This document shows positions 17,659 to 26,326 of a DNA stretch of 64,000 nucleotides, piece after piece (position 1 is the first letter of the stretch; the number at the start of each line of letters is the position of its first letter). The DNA lies in assembly GCF_009647605.1 (NCBI RefSeq), contig NZ_WJIF01000001.1, positions 43,547-107,546 on the forward strand, written 5' to 3'. Below the pieces are notes generated by a model. That model ran no database searches and had not been told where the DNA came from. It saw nothing but the letters and a program-made list of their open reading frames with translations. Source of the DNA: Agromyces agglutinans (GTDB lineage Bacteria > Actinomycetota > Actinomycetes > Actinomycetales > Microbacteriaceae). A program made the translations under genes and the position numbers.

Positions 17659-18231
17659 TCAGGCGGCCTGTTCTCCGTCGGTGTCGCGCTTGATCGCCGA
17701 GATCTCGAACTCGAGCGTGATCTTCTCCGACACGAGCCAACCGCCCGAGTCGAGCGCCATGTTCCACTCCAGCCCGTATTCCCGGCGGTCGATGCGCCGC
17801 GTGCCCTCGAATCCGGCACGCAGTGCGCCGAAGGCGTCGGTCTCCACGCCGGTGAACTCGATCGGGATGGTGATCGGCTTCGTGATGTCGCGAATCGTCA
17901 GGTCGCCCGAGACCACGAGGGCGTTGTCGCCGACCTCCTCGATGCGGGTGCTCTTGAAGACGATGTCGGGCCATTTCTCGGCGTTGAAGAAGTCGGCGCT
18001 GCGCAGGTGGTCGTCGCGTTGGGTGTTGCGGCTGTCGACACTGGCGACCTTGAGCACGATCTCGGCGGTCGACTTGTCGGGATCGTCGAAGTCGACGTGC
18101 AGGGTGCCGGTCACGTCGTTGAAGGCGCCGCGGACGTTCGCCACCATGGCGTGCTTGGCCGAGAAGCCGATGCGAGTGTGCGAGGGGTCCAGGTCCCAGT
18201 CGCCGCTCAGGTCGGGTCGGTTGTCGGTCAT
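17659..18231 (-). CDS. YceI family protein
   Basis: A 190-residue YceI-type lipocalin-like beta barrel. Family features are the opening GDWDLDPSHTRIGFSAKHAMVANVRG, the NTQRDDHLRSADFFNAEKWPDI block and the closing KITLEFEISAIK. YceI proteins bind isoprenoid or amphiphilic ligands. No signal peptide is present, so this one is cytoplasmic, unlike E. coli YceI. The ATG at 18231 has GGGGAG directly upstream; a start 10 codons earlier is unnecessary. It is a single gene convergent with the methyltransferase. Confidence 0.93.
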   Translation of the reverse strand: MTDNRPDLSGDWDLDPSHTRIGFSAKHAMVANVRGAFNDVTGTLHVDFDDPDKSTAEIVLKVASVDSRNTQRDDHLRSADFFNAEKWPDIVFKSTRIEEVGDNALVVSGDLTIRDITKPITIPIEFTGVETDAFGALRAGFEGTRRIDRREYGLEWNMALDSGGWLVSEKITLEFEISAIKRDTDGEQAA

Positions 18232-18435
18232 GATCTCCCCATGGGTCGGTGCACGAACCAAGACAGTCTCTCATGCGCGGGCTGACCGAATGCTCCACGG
18301 TGCCCGCGGAGCTTCGGGGACGGCTCGACGTCAACCATCCGTCACGGGTACCGCTCGGATCGAGGCATCCCGATCGACACCGGTCGCTCCCGAACGCACG
18401 CAGCGTCGACGATTGTCGAATGTCGTTCGGGTTCG

Positions 18436-18464
18436 TTGATCAATCTCCTGGCGCGCCGTAGGTT
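18436..18464 (+). promoter_or_regulatory. Possible promoter for the secreted peptidase
   Basis: TTGATC and TAGGTT separated by 17 nt, a fair sigma-70-type match. It would give a leader of about 185 nt. Confidence 0.35.
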
Positions 18465-18520
18465 CCTGAGTGACCGCACCCACGCCGGAATCCACCGGAG
18501 CGGCCGGGATATCAGTGCGG

Positions 18521-18545
18521 CCTTCGGCTTCTCTCGAGCCGAAGG
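18521..18545 (+). promoter_or_regulatory. Hairpin in the peptidase leader
   Basis: CCTTCGGCT and AGCCGAAGG arms (9 bp, perfect) around a 7-nt loop, about 110 nt before the peptidase start. It could be a leader regulatory structure; no known RNA family is recognised. Confidence 0.3.
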
Positions 18546-18656
18546 GCGCGAGCGTTCGACGTCCCAGTACGGCAATGCAGGAAGCAACTTCGCCCTTTTT
18601 CGGACGGTGGTGTTCCCGCGACCGGGAAACCGCTGTCCTCCGACGGAAGGACCTCA

Positions 18657-20558
18657 GTGAAATCCAGGATTCTCGCCTACGCAGGCTCGGTGGTCATCGC
18701 CGCCCCGCTCGTACTCGTCGGGTCGGGGGTGGCCAACGCGGCACCGGAGGACAACCCACCGGTCAGCCTCGTCGACAACGTCACCGCTCCGATCTACGAC
18801 TACGCCGGCGCCATTCGGGAGACGGTGTGGGTCACCGCCCCCGATCTCGACGGCGACGGTGACGAGGAGCAGGTCGCCGCCGACATCATCCGGCCCCGGG
18901 AACTCGACGGCACTGCGCGAGTCCCCATCATCATGGATGCCAGCCCCTACTACCTGAGCTCAGGGCGCGGCAACGAGGCCGAGCGCAAGCAGTACGACGC
19001 CGACGGCAACCTCGTGAAGTTCCCGCTCTACTACGACAACTACTTCGTGCCGCGCGGCTACGCGTTCGTCGCCGTCGACATGGCGGGCACGGCACGTTCG
19101 ACCGGCTGCACCGACGAGGGAGGCCGTTCGGACATCGAGTCGGTCAAGGCCGTCGTGGAGTGGCTGGACGGCAAGGGCACCGCGCATGACGCGAGCGGCG
19201 CGGTCGTCGAAGCGGACTGGAGCAACGGCAAGACCGGCATGATCGGCAAGTCCTACGACGGGACCCTGGCCAACGGCGTCGCCGCGACGGGTGTCGAGAA
19301 CCTCGAGACGATCGTCCCGATCAGCGCGATCAGCTCGTGGTACGACTACAACCGCTGGCAGGGTGCGGTGAAGTCCATCAATTACCCGAGCAGCCTCTCG
19401 CGTTCCGTGGCATCCAACCGCACCATCGCGACCGACTGCTCGGCGCGACTGGACTGGATGAACGCCAACGACGGTGACGAGACCGGGGCGTACACCGATT
19501 TCTGGGCCGAGCGCGACTACCGGGCGGGCAGCTACTACGACGTCTCCAAGGTCACGGCGAGCGTCTTCATCATGCACGGGTTGCAGGACACCAACGTCAA
19601 GACCATGAACGCCTCGAAGTGGTGGGAGGACCTCGGCGAGCAGGGGGTGCTCCGTAAGATGTGGCTCACCCGCCTCGGACACGTCGACCCCTTCGACTCG
19701 GAGCGCGCCCTGTGGGTCGAGACGCTGCACCGCTGGTTCGACCACGAGCTCATGGACATCGACAACGGCATCGACCGCGAGCCCGCGGTGAGCGTCGAGA
19801 CGGCGCCGAACCGGTGGGAGCACTCGCCGACGTGGCCGATCGCCTCGGCCCGCACGCAGTCGCTGAACCTGCACTCCGACGGCACGATGATGCTGGGCCG
19901 GAAGGACCGCTCGACGGCCAGCTACATCAACTCGACGTCGCTGAGCGAGGCGAACGCGATCAGGATCGGCGACAACGCCAACCGCCTGCAGTTCCTCACC
20001 GGCACGACCAAGCACGACCTCCGGATCTCTGGCACGCCGACCGTCGACCTCGACGTCACGCACACCGCCCCGGTCGGCCAGGTGTCGGTCATGCTGGTCG
20101 ACTACGGCGTGATGGATCGCATCAGCGCCTCCGGTGACGGCGCGCAGACGCTGGACACGGAGACCTGCTGGGGTCCGGCGACCGCGACCGACGACGCCTG
20201 CTACAAGGAGGTCGGCAAGCGCATCGCGAGCACCGAGCTGCAGGTGCTCGCTCGGGGCTGGGCTCGCCTCGACGGTGCCGGCAACCACGACGTCACCGTC
20301 GAACTGGCGGCCAACGACGTCGTCGTCCCGGCCGGCCACCAGCTCGGGCTCGTGATCAGCGGGAGCCGCAACGGGGTCCTGCCCGTCGACACCGCGGCGA
20401 CGACCTACACGGTCAGCCTCGGCGACTCGAAGCTGAACCTCCCCGTCTCGGGTCCCATGGCCGGATTCGGTCCGGGTCACCTCACGGCGAAGGACACCGA
20501 GAAGCTGAGCCCGGGCACGCTGCCCGACCTCGACGCCACGGTGTGGCCGGGCCGCTGA
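18657..20558 (+). CDS. Secreted Xaa-Pro dipeptidyl-peptidase-like hydrolase (S15 / CocE family)
   Basis: A 633-residue exported serine hydrolase. The signal peptide spans residues 1-28, with probable cleavage after VANA. The alpha/beta hydrolase domain carries Ser199 in GKSYDG, Asp311 in HGLQDTNV and His342 in RLGHVDP, the S15 triad. The C-terminal part (about 400-630) is the jelly-roll X-Pro dipeptidyl-peptidase domain. Members remove Xaa-Pro dipeptides or hydrolyse esters such as cocaine; which applies here is not clear. The GTG start has GGAAGG 6 nt upstream. It is a single gene closed by a hairpin. Confidence 0.93.
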   Translation: MKSRILAYAGSVVIAAPLVLVGSGVANAAPEDNPPVSLVDNVTAPIYDYAGAIRETVWVTAPDLDGDGDEEQVAADIIRPRELDGTARVPIIMDASPYYLSSGRGNEAERKQYDADGNLVKFPLYYDNYFVPRGYAFVAVDMAGTARSTGCTDEGGRSDIESVKAVVEWLDGKGTAHDASGAVVEADWSNGKTGMIGKSYDGTLANGVAATGVENLETIVPISAISSWYDYNRWQGAVKSINYPSSLSRSVASNRTIATDCSARLDWMNANDGDETGAYTDFWAERDYRAGSYYDVSKVTASVFIMHGLQDTNVKTMNASKWWEDLGEQGVLRKMWLTRLGHVDPFDSERALWVETLHRWFDHELMDIDNGIDREPAVSVETAPNRWEHSPTWPIASARTQSLNLHSDGTMMLGRKDRSTASYINSTSLSEANAIRIGDNANRLQFLTGTTKHDLRISGTPTVDLDVTHTAPVGQVSVMLVDYGVMDRISASGDGAQTLDTETCWGPATATDDACYKEVGKRIASTELQVLARGWARLDGAGNHDVTVELAANDVVVPAGHQLGLVISGSRNGVLPVDTAATTYTVSLGDSKLNLPVSGPMAGFGPGHLTAKDTEKLSPGTLPDLDATVWPGR

Positions 20559-20570
20559 CCACCTGATCGG

Positions 20571-20612
20571 GAGCCCGGCGGCATACGGCTGAGACCGTGT
20601 GCCGCCGGGCTC
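20571..20612 (+). terminator. Hairpin terminator after the peptidase gene
   Basis: 13-bp perfect stem (20571-20583 with 20600-20612), 16-nt loop, followed by TTT, starting 12 nt after the peptidase stop. Confidence 0.7.
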
Positions 20613-20734
20613 TTTCCGCTGTCCCGGTCAAGGGGATTGCCGCGGCGCGCCTCGGCGCCGACAATCGGTCATCCGGGACGGGGCGAACGAGGCCCAGGGC
20701 CCGAACAGCTGATTCGCACGAACCGGGGGCGCCT

Positions 20735-21184
20735 GTGTCTGTCAATGTCCGAGCCATGACCTGTTCGCCGCGAGCGGTGTTCGACGTGCTCGCCGACGGC
20801 TGGCTCTACCCGGGCTGGGTCGTCGGCGCGTCGCGCATGCGTGACGTCGATGCGTCCTGGCCGAGCGAGGGAAGCCGGCTGCACCACTCGGTCGGCGTCT
20901 GGCCGTTGCTCATCGATGACGAGACCGTCAGCGTGGAGTGGCATCCGCCGCATCGGGCGGTGGTCCGCGCGAAGGGCTGGCCGATCGGCGAAGCCTGCGT
21001 GACGGTCGACGCTCGCCCGCGCGATTCGGGCTGCGTCGTGCGCATCCAGGAGGAAGCCGTCGAAGGGCCGGGGAGCTGGGTTCCGAGATTCCTCACGGAC
21101 CCGCTGCTCTCCGTGCGGAACCGGGAGACGCTCCGGCGCCTGGCCTACCTGGCCGAGGGGCGCGAGCAGAACGGCGAGCGCTGA
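20735..21184 (+). CDS. SRPBCC family protein
   Basis: A 149-residue START/Bet v1-like protein. It has the typical opening in which a short strand (VSVNVRAMT) is followed by SPRAVFDVLADGWLYPGWV, then alternating strands and a long C-terminal helix (NRETLRRLAYLAEG). Such proteins form a hydrophobic pocket and include polyketide cyclases and ligand carriers; nothing here fixes the ligand. The GTG at 20735 fits the domain start and has GGGGG upstream; the frame runs further 5' into the preceding terminator and is not used. Confidence 0.82.
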   Translation: MSVNVRAMTCSPRAVFDVLADGWLYPGWVVGASRMRDVDASWPSEGSRLHHSVGVWPLLIDDETVSVEWHPPHRAVVRAKGWPIGEACVTVDARPRDSGCVVRIQEEAVEGPGSWVPRFLTDPLLSVRNRETLRRLAYLAEGREQNGER

Positions 21185-21261
21185 CGCCGATCCAGGTCGT
21201 GGTCGACGCGCGGCCACGCCTGCGGCCCCGCGTGCGGCTACGCCTGCGGTCCCACCTGCGG

Positions 21262-22437
21262 CTACGCCTCGGTCGCCTCCTCGGGAATGCCGAGGCCACG
21301 GGGGAACACGCTGTGGCGGAGCTGGGTCTCCATCGCCGCGATGATGTCGGTGAGGTCGACGTCGGCGAGGTCCGCGGGCTTCCAGTCGGGCACGGAGCCC
21401 TGATGGAGTGTGTTGGTGTTCTGCGCGACGAGCGCCTGCACGCCGGTGAACAGGTCGGGTTGCGTGGTGAACCAGCGCGCGAGCCGGAGCTCGCGTTCGA
21501 GGGCCTCGCGCAGCGTCTCTCCGTCACGCGCGGCACGCACCGATCGCAGGGTCGCGACGAGTGCGGTCGGCGACAGCCGCAGCAGCGTGTCGGCGGCCGT
21601 GGCCGCGTTCGCGGCGGCATCCGGGTCGCTGGAGTCGGCGGCGCGCAGCCCGTCGACCTCCTCGCCGTTGGAGAACGCCCACAGCCGCTCGAGGATCGCC
21701 TCGACCGTGCCGGCCGAGTAGCACGCATCGATCCAGTCGCGCCGGTCGAGCACGGTCGCGGCACCGGCACCGGCACCGGCACCGGCACCGGCACCGGACG
21801 CGAATCGCCGGACGATCTCGTCGGGTGCGGTCACATCGTCGGCAGCCTCGAGCGCCGTCGTCAGTTCGCCGATGCGCTCGGTCGGCACCATCACGTCGGC
21901 GAAGCCGAGCGCGATCGCGTCGCCGGCCGTGAGGTCGACCGAGTTGAGCGCGAGATAGGTGCCGAGTTCGCCCGGGGTGCGCGCAAGCCGCCACGTCGCG
22001 CCGCCGTCGGGCACGAACCCATAGCCCGTCTCGGGCTGTCCGAGCTTCACCCCGTCGGTCACGACCCGCGTGGACGCGTGGCCCGCGAGTGAGATGCCGC
22101 CGCCCATGGTCATGCCGTGCATGATCGACACGACCGGCTTCGGGTACTCCGCGAGCTTCGCGATCAACCGGTACTCGTTGCGGAAGAACACCGAGCCGAT
22201 CGTCATGCCCTCGGCGGCCTTCGACAGGATCTCGCGGAAGTCGCCGCCCGCGCAGAACCCGTAGTCGCCCACGCCGTCGAGGAGCACCGCCGAGACGGCG
22301 GGATCGTCGGCCCACGTGTCGAGGGTCTCCGTCATCGCCTGCATCATGGCGAGGTCGATCGCGTTGATCGAATCCGGGCGATTGAGGCTCAGGTGTCCGA
22401 GGCGGCCGACGATGACGGCGCTGAGAGGCGAATTCAC
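21262..22437 (-). CDS. Enoyl-CoA hydratase/isomerase family protein, 3-hydroxyisobutyryl-CoA hydrolase type
   Basis: A 391-residue crotonase-fold protein. The length and the segments HGMTMGGGISLAGH, LGQPETGYGFVPDGGATW and LGTYLALNSVDLTAGDA match 3-hydroxyisobutyryl-CoA hydrolases (valine degradation) rather than the shorter hydratases. The oxyanion-hole glycines and the PET/PDGG acidic residues are visible. An Ala-Gly run around residues 215-226 is coded by a hexanucleotide repeat and lies in a linker. The GTG at 22437 follows a TAGCGT -10 box by 7 nt, which sets the start although the open frame runs far upstream. Confidence 0.88.
   Translation of the reverse strand: MNSPLSAVIVGRLGHLSLNRPDSINAIDLAMMQAMTETLDTWADDPAVSAVLLDGVGDYGFCAGGDFREILSKAAEGMTIGSVFFRNEYRLIAKLAEYPKPVVSIMHGMTMGGGISLAGHASTRVVTDGVKLGQPETGYGFVPDGGATWRLARTPGELGTYLALNSVDLTAGDAIALGFADVMVPTERIGELTTALEAADDVTAPDEIVRRFASGAGAGAGAGAGAATVLDRRDWIDACYSAGTVEAILERLWAFSNGEEVDGLRAADSSDPDAAANAATAADTLLRLSPTALVATLRSVRAARDGETLREALERELRLARWFTTQPDLFTGVQALVAQNTNTLHQGSVPDWKPADLADVDLTDIIAAMETQLRHSVFPRGLGIPEEATEA
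21761..21796. repeat. Six tandem GCACCG hexamers inside the hydrolase gene
   Basis: Six exact copies of GCACCG. On the coding (minus) strand they encode alternating Gly-Ala. The unit length is a multiple of three, so copy change would lengthen or shorten a linker without a frameshift. Confidence 0.9.
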
Positions 22438-22444
22438 GTTCGCT

Positions 22445-22450
22445 ACGCTA
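22445..22450 (-). promoter_or_regulatory. -10 box (TAGCGT) for leaderless hydrolase transcript
   Basis: On the minus strand TAGCGT is followed by 7 nt and the GTG start; no ribosome site precedes the GTG. Confidence 0.5.
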
Positions 22451-22514
22451 ACGGGCTCGGGACGGTCCTGAAGACCGGCTGCGCTCTGGTCGGTCGCATC
22501 CGACCGGATGCCGC

Positions 22515-23795
22515 TCAATGGAGCGGACACCGCGATCGCGCTTCGACGGTTCCGACACGACCGCCCGAGGCGGGCTTGGTCGGCAGTCGGCGACGATTCA
22601 CGTCGAGTCCGTCGCTGCGGACCGTGACGCGCGGATCGCTCAGGGCGGCGACGGCGGCCGTGAGCCCGGCCACCGCGAGCTTCTCGCCCGGGCAGCGGTG
22701 ACCGGTGGCGACGCCGGCGCCGCCGTGGGGGATGAACGCCGGCATCGATTCGACGTCGTCGACTCCTCGGAACCGCTCGGGATCGAACGCGTGCGGGCGC
22801 TCCCAGGAGCGGTCTTCGGTGTCGGTGCCCAGGATGTCGAGCACGACCCGGCCGCCGGCTCGGAGGGTCTCGCCGTCGAGCTCGACGTCGGTGGTCGCCC
22901 AGCCGGGGAGCATCGGCACGAACGGCGCGGTGCGCCGGATCTCCTGCGCGAACATGGTCGCCAGTGGGCCGCCCACCAGGGTTCCGCGGTCGGATGCCTC
23001 CGCGGCGACGCGCGCACGCCACTCGGGACGATCGTGCAACTCCTTCGCGGCGAACGCGACGAGTCGCGCGACCGCGATCATCGGGCGGATGCTGTTCTGC
23101 AGTTCGACGCCGGCGAGCCGGGCCGGGAGCAGGTCGCCCTCCGCGTCGCGGTGCCATGACCACGCGTGCAGCGCGGTTCCCCCTTCGGCATCGAGGGCGC
23201 CGGCGCGTACCGCCTCGACCAGGCGCTGCGCGTGCCGGTCGGACCACAGCCGATTCGCGCCGGCGAGCAGGAACCCGGGGGAGTAGGGCACCCCGAAGCC
23301 GTCGACGATCTGCGCGAGTCGCGCCGACCATCGGGTCTTCGCTGCGGCGGTTCCCGGCAGTCCCGCCCAACGCATGCTCGCGCGCCCGAACGCGCCGACC
23401 GCCGCGTCGTAGGCGGTTCGGCGACCGCCGCGGATCCAGGCGTCGAGTTCGAGGTGCCATTCCCGGTCGAGGAGCGGCACCAGTCGCTCGACCTGGCGGT
23501 CCTCGTAGGCGACGTCGACGAAGGTCGCCTTGCGATGCCGGTGCTCCGCGCCGTCGAGGCTGTGCACCGATCCGTGGCCGAAGAGGGTCTCCTGCACGAT
23601 CGCCGGCATGGCGCCGTGGCGCGCGATCCGCGCGTCGTCGTAGAACAGCGCGACGCCCTCGGTCCCGCGCACGAGCAGTGCGTCGCGTCCGAGCAGTCGC
23701 ATCGGCACGTCGCGGGTCCGCCGCCAGATGCTCGAACCGAAGTCGTAGCCGCGGGTGAGGATCGAGACGGTGTCGTCGTTCGTCGTTCGGCTCAT
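22515..23795 (-). CDS. Cytochrome P450, CYP152 (fatty acid peroxygenase) type
   Basis: A 426-residue P450. The heme-binding loop is ATGHRCPGEKLAV with thiolate Cys368. Near the middle of the C-terminal half, EIRRTAPFVPMLPG resembles the CYP152 segment whose arginine binds the fatty-acid carboxylate; the usual acid-alcohol pair of monooxygenases is absent from the I-helix region. CYP152 enzymes use hydrogen peroxide to hydroxylate or decarboxylate fatty acids without redox partners, consistent with no ferredoxin gene here. The ATG at 23795 matches the conserved start (TVSILTRGYDFGSS follows). It lies between the hydrolase and EamA genes on the same strand. Confidence 0.88.
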   Translation of the reverse strand: MSRTTNDDTVSILTRGYDFGSSIWRRTRDVPMRLLGRDALLVRGTEGVALFYDDARIARHGAMPAIVQETLFGHGSVHSLDGAEHRHRKATFVDVAYEDRQVERLVPLLDREWHLELDAWIRGGRRTAYDAAVGAFGRASMRWAGLPGTAAAKTRWSARLAQIVDGFGVPYSPGFLLAGANRLWSDRHAQRLVEAVRAGALDAEGGTALHAWSWHRDAEGDLLPARLAGVELQNSIRPMIAVARLVAFAAKELHDRPEWRARVAAEASDRGTLVGGPLATMFAQEIRRTAPFVPMLPGWATTDVELDGETLRAGGRVVLDILGTDTEDRSWERPHAFDPERFRGVDDVESMPAFIPHGGAGVATGHRCPGEKLAVAGLTAAVAALSDPRVTVRSDGLDVNRRRLPTKPASGGRVGTVEARSRCPLH

Positions 23796-23870
23796 GCGTC
23801 CACCGTCGCAGGGCCGGGCCGGAACTTCCACGGGGCGGCGCGCGCCCGCCCGGTGTGATATCGGCATGAA

Positions 23871-24794
23871 TCACGGTGCTCCGGGAGTGAGCCGGGTGCG
23901 CACCGCGAGGCCCGCGCAGGCGATGACGGCGAGGCCGCCGAGCAGGGTCTGCCAGGTGACCGCCTCGCGGAGGATGAGCGCCGCCCAGAGGATGCCCATC
24001 ACGGGCTGGATCAGCTGCACCTGGCTGACCTGCGCCATCGGCCCGATCGCGAGGCCGCGGTACCAGGCGAAGAAGCCGAGGAACATGCTCACCACCGCGA
24101 GGTAGGCGAACGCGAGCCACTCGACGGCGTCGGCCGTGGGTGGTTGCTGTGCGACCGAGAAGGCCGTCAGCGCGATCATCAGCGGAGCGGCGAGTACGAG
24201 CGCCCACGAGACGGTCTGCCACGATCCGATCTCGCGGGCGAGCAGGCCGCCCTCGGCGTACCCGATCGCCGCGGCGATCACGGCGGCGAACAGCAGGAGG
24301 TCCGACCAGTGCACCCCGCCCAGGCCGCCGCCCTGCAGGGACGCGAAGGCGACCCCGGCGATCGCACCGAGCACCGCGAAGAGCCAGAACGATCGGCTCG
24401 GCCGTTCGTGCCCGCGGATGACGGCCATCACGGCGGTCGCCGCCGGCAGCAGGCCGATCACGACGGCGCTGTGGCTCGCCGGCGCATCCGTGAGGGCGAA
24501 GGACGTGAGGACGGGGAATCCGACGACCACTCCGCCCGCGACGACGGCGAGGCGCACCCACTGCGGCCCCGACGGCAGGCGCTGGCGGGTCGCCGTCAGG
24601 ACGACGGCCGCGAGCACGGCGGCGACCACGGCCCGGCCCGAGCCGATGAACAGGGGAGCGAACCCGCCGATGGCGACCTTGGTGAACGGCAGCGTGAACG
24701 AGAAGGCGGTGACGCCGACGAAGCCCCACCAGAGACCGGCGCGGCGCGATATCACCGACGGTGCAGGGAGGATAGCGCTACTCTGTAGTGTCAT
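23871..24794 (-). CDS. EamA/DMT family transporter
   Basis: A 307-residue drug/metabolite-type permease with ten hydrophobic segments and two internally repeated EamA domains (about residues 18-145 and 160-300). The second-half motif LIQPVMGILWAALILRE is characteristic. The ATG at 24794 overlaps, on the opposite strand, the start codon of the MocR regulator. A minus-strand TATCGT box lies 5 nt upstream, inside the regulator's codons, so the message is probably leaderless. A GTG at 24755 is a shorter alternative without a ribosome site. Export of an amino acid or aldehyde-type metabolite under MocR control is inferred from layout only. Confidence 0.87.
   Translation of the reverse strand: MTLQSSAILPAPSVISRRAGLWWGFVGVTAFSFTLPFTKVAIGGFAPLFIGSGRAVVAAVLAAVVLTATRQRLPSGPQWVRLAVVAGGVVVGFPVLTSFALTDAPASHSAVVIGLLPAATAVMAVIRGHERPSRSFWLFAVLGAIAGVAFASLQGGGLGGVHWSDLLLFAAVIAAAIGYAEGGLLAREIGSWQTVSWALVLAAPLMIALTAFSVAQQPPTADAVEWLAFAYLAVVSMFLGFFAWYRGLAIGPMAQVSQVQLIQPVMGILWAALILREAVTWQTLLGGLAVIACAGLAVRTRLTPGAP
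24778..24788 (+). promoter_or_regulatory. -10 box (TACTCT) and small inverted repeat before mocR-type gene
   Basis: TACTCT at 24779-24784 lies 8 nt before the ATG at 24793. It is embedded in the inverted repeat CTAC-TCT-GTAG, a candidate operator for the regulator encoded here. Confidence 0.45.
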
Positions 24795-26205
24795 GGACAA
24801 CGATAGCACCGCGCGCATCGTCGCCGGTCTGGAGGCCTGGATCGCCGCCGCGCCGCCCGGAGCGCAGGTGCCGTCGAATCGCGCGCTCATGGTCGAGTAC
24901 GGCGCCAGCCCGGTCACGGTCCAGAAGGCGATGCGCCGTCTCGCCGGAGCCGGTCTCGTGGAGAGCCGGCCCGGTGTCGGCACCTTCGTCCGCGCCACGC
25001 GCACGACGCTTCCGGCCGACTACGGGTGGCAGACCACGGCACTCGGGGCGACGCAGTCGCGCGTCGCAACGCTGTCCTCCACACAGCGGGCGGTGAATCC
25101 CGACGCGATCGCACTGCATTCCGGGTACCCAGCGCGCAAGCTGCTGCCGGAAGCGCTGGTGCGCACGGCGCTGGTGCGAGCCGCGAAGACGGATGCCGCG
25201 ATGACCCGATCGCCTGCGGGCGGACTGCCGGCCCTGCAGGCATGGTTCGCGTCCGAGCTGGCCGCGGAGGCGGCCCGCGGAGTGACCCCGGCGACCACGC
25301 GCGACGCGCTGATCGTCTCCGGCAGCCAGAGTGGACTGAGCTCGATCTTCCGCAGCGTCGTCGGGCCGGGGCATCCGTTGTTGATCGAATCGCCGACCTA
25401 CTGGGGGGCGATCCTCGCGGCCGAACAGGCCGGGGTGACGCTGGTGCCGGTGGCGACGGGCCCGGCGGGCCCCGACCCCGACGAGGTCGAGCGTGCGCTC
25501 GCCCGCACGGGAGCTCGCGCGTTCTACGCGCAGCCCCGATTCGCCAACCCGACGGGCGGGCGATGGTCGTCCCAGACGGGCCACGACGTGCTCGAGATCG
25601 TCCGCAGGCATGGCGCGTTCCTCGTCGAGGACGACTGGGCCCACGACCTCGCCATGGACGCGGCACCCCGCCCGATCGCCGCGCACGACGACGACGGCCA
25701 CGTCATCTACCTGCGCTCGCTGACGAAGAGCGTCTCGCCCGCACTCCGCGTGGCCGCGGTGATCGCTCGCGGCCCGGCGCGCGAGCGCGTCCTCGCCGAT
25801 CGGGCGGCTGAGTCGATGTACGTGAGCGGGCACCTGCAGGCCGCGGCGCTCGACGTCGTCACCCGCCCCGCCTGGAGCGGCCACCTGCGTGGGTTCCGGC
25901 AGCAGTTGCGCGAGCGCCGCGACCTCCTGCTCGGGAGTCTGCGCGAGCACGCGCCGATCGTGCAGGTCGAGACCGTGCCATCGGGAGGCCTGAACCTGTG
26001 GGTGCGCCTGCCAGACGGCACGGACGTCGACGCGGTGGTACGGGAATGCTCACTGCGAGGCCTCGAGATCGCCCCCGGCGCCGAGTGGTTCCCGGCGGAG
26101 GCGTCGGGCCCGTTCGTCCGACTGAACTACTCCGGCGAGAGCCCCGAACGATTCCCCGAGGCCGCGCGAATCCTCGGCGCGGTGGCCGGCGCCGCGACGC
26201 GCTGA
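24793..26205 (+). CDS. MocR-type transcriptional regulator (GntR HTH fused to aminotransferase domain)
   Basis: A 470-residue regulator. Residues 1-70 are a GntR winged helix (VPSNRALMVEYGASPVTVQKAM). Residues about 95-465 are an aspartate-aminotransferase fold that uses pyridoxal phosphate as a sensor cofactor. Lys312 in SLTKSVSPALRV is the PLP lysine, and YAQPRFANPTG carries the NPTG motif. No ribosome site precedes the ATG at 24793, but a TACTCT box lies 8 nt upstream. MocR proteins usually control the divergent gene, here the EamA permease. A strong hairpin follows the stop. Confidence 0.93.
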   Translation: MDNDSTARIVAGLEAWIAAAPPGAQVPSNRALMVEYGASPVTVQKAMRRLAGAGLVESRPGVGTFVRATRTTLPADYGWQTTALGATQSRVATLSSTQRAVNPDAIALHSGYPARKLLPEALVRTALVRAAKTDAAMTRSPAGGLPALQAWFASELAAEAARGVTPATTRDALIVSGSQSGLSSIFRSVVGPGHPLLIESPTYWGAILAAEQAGVTLVPVATGPAGPDPDEVERALARTGARAFYAQPRFANPTGGRWSSQTGHDVLEIVRRHGAFLVEDDWAHDLAMDAAPRPIAAHDDDGHVIYLRSLTKSVSPALRVAAVIARGPARERVLADRAAESMYVSGHLQAAALDVVTRPAWSGHLRGFRQQLRERRDLLLGSLREHAPIVQVETVPSGGLNLWVRLPDGTDVDAVVRECSLRGLEIAPGAEWFPAEASGPFVRLNYSGESPERFPEAARILGAVAGAATR

Positions 26206-26279
26206 GTCGCCGAGTCGCGCTCCGCCGGGGCGGCGCGCAGGGCTGCCGTCACGGGCTGCGGACCCCGCACGATACGGCG

Positions 26280-26309
26280 AAGGGGTGGAGGCTCGCGCCT
26301 CCACCCCTT
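26280..26309. terminator. Bidirectional hairpin terminator between mocR-type and flotillin genes
   Basis: 13-bp perfect inverted repeat (26280-26292 and 26297-26309, loop TCGC) with AA/TT edges, between convergent genes. Confidence 0.75.
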
Positions 26310-26326
26310 TCACGACGCGGGTCGCG

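Larger units (their letters stand above)
18232..18656. other. 425-nt intergenic region with no convincing gene
   Basis: Lies between the divergent YceI and secreted-peptidase genes. Short frames inside it have arginine/serine-rich translations typical of shadow frames. It contains a possible promoter (18436-18464) and a 9-bp hairpin (18521-18545), described separately, and a GGAAGG ribosome site for the peptidase. Confidence 0.6.

Noticed and set aside
18249..18461. 70-residue frame in the gap before the secreted peptidase
   Set aside because: No ribosome site or -10 box, no family resemblance, composition like a random frame.
21761..21796. Hexamer array considered as a CRISPR or recombination site
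   Set aside because: Units are 6 nt without spacers and lie in a coding linker; it is a simple microsatellite.
21262..24729. 1155-residue open frame on the minus strand running through the hydrolase, P450 and EamA genes
   Set aside because: Only its last third (from GTG 22437) has a conserved fold; the rest is arginine-rich shadow of the P450 and permease genes in another frame.
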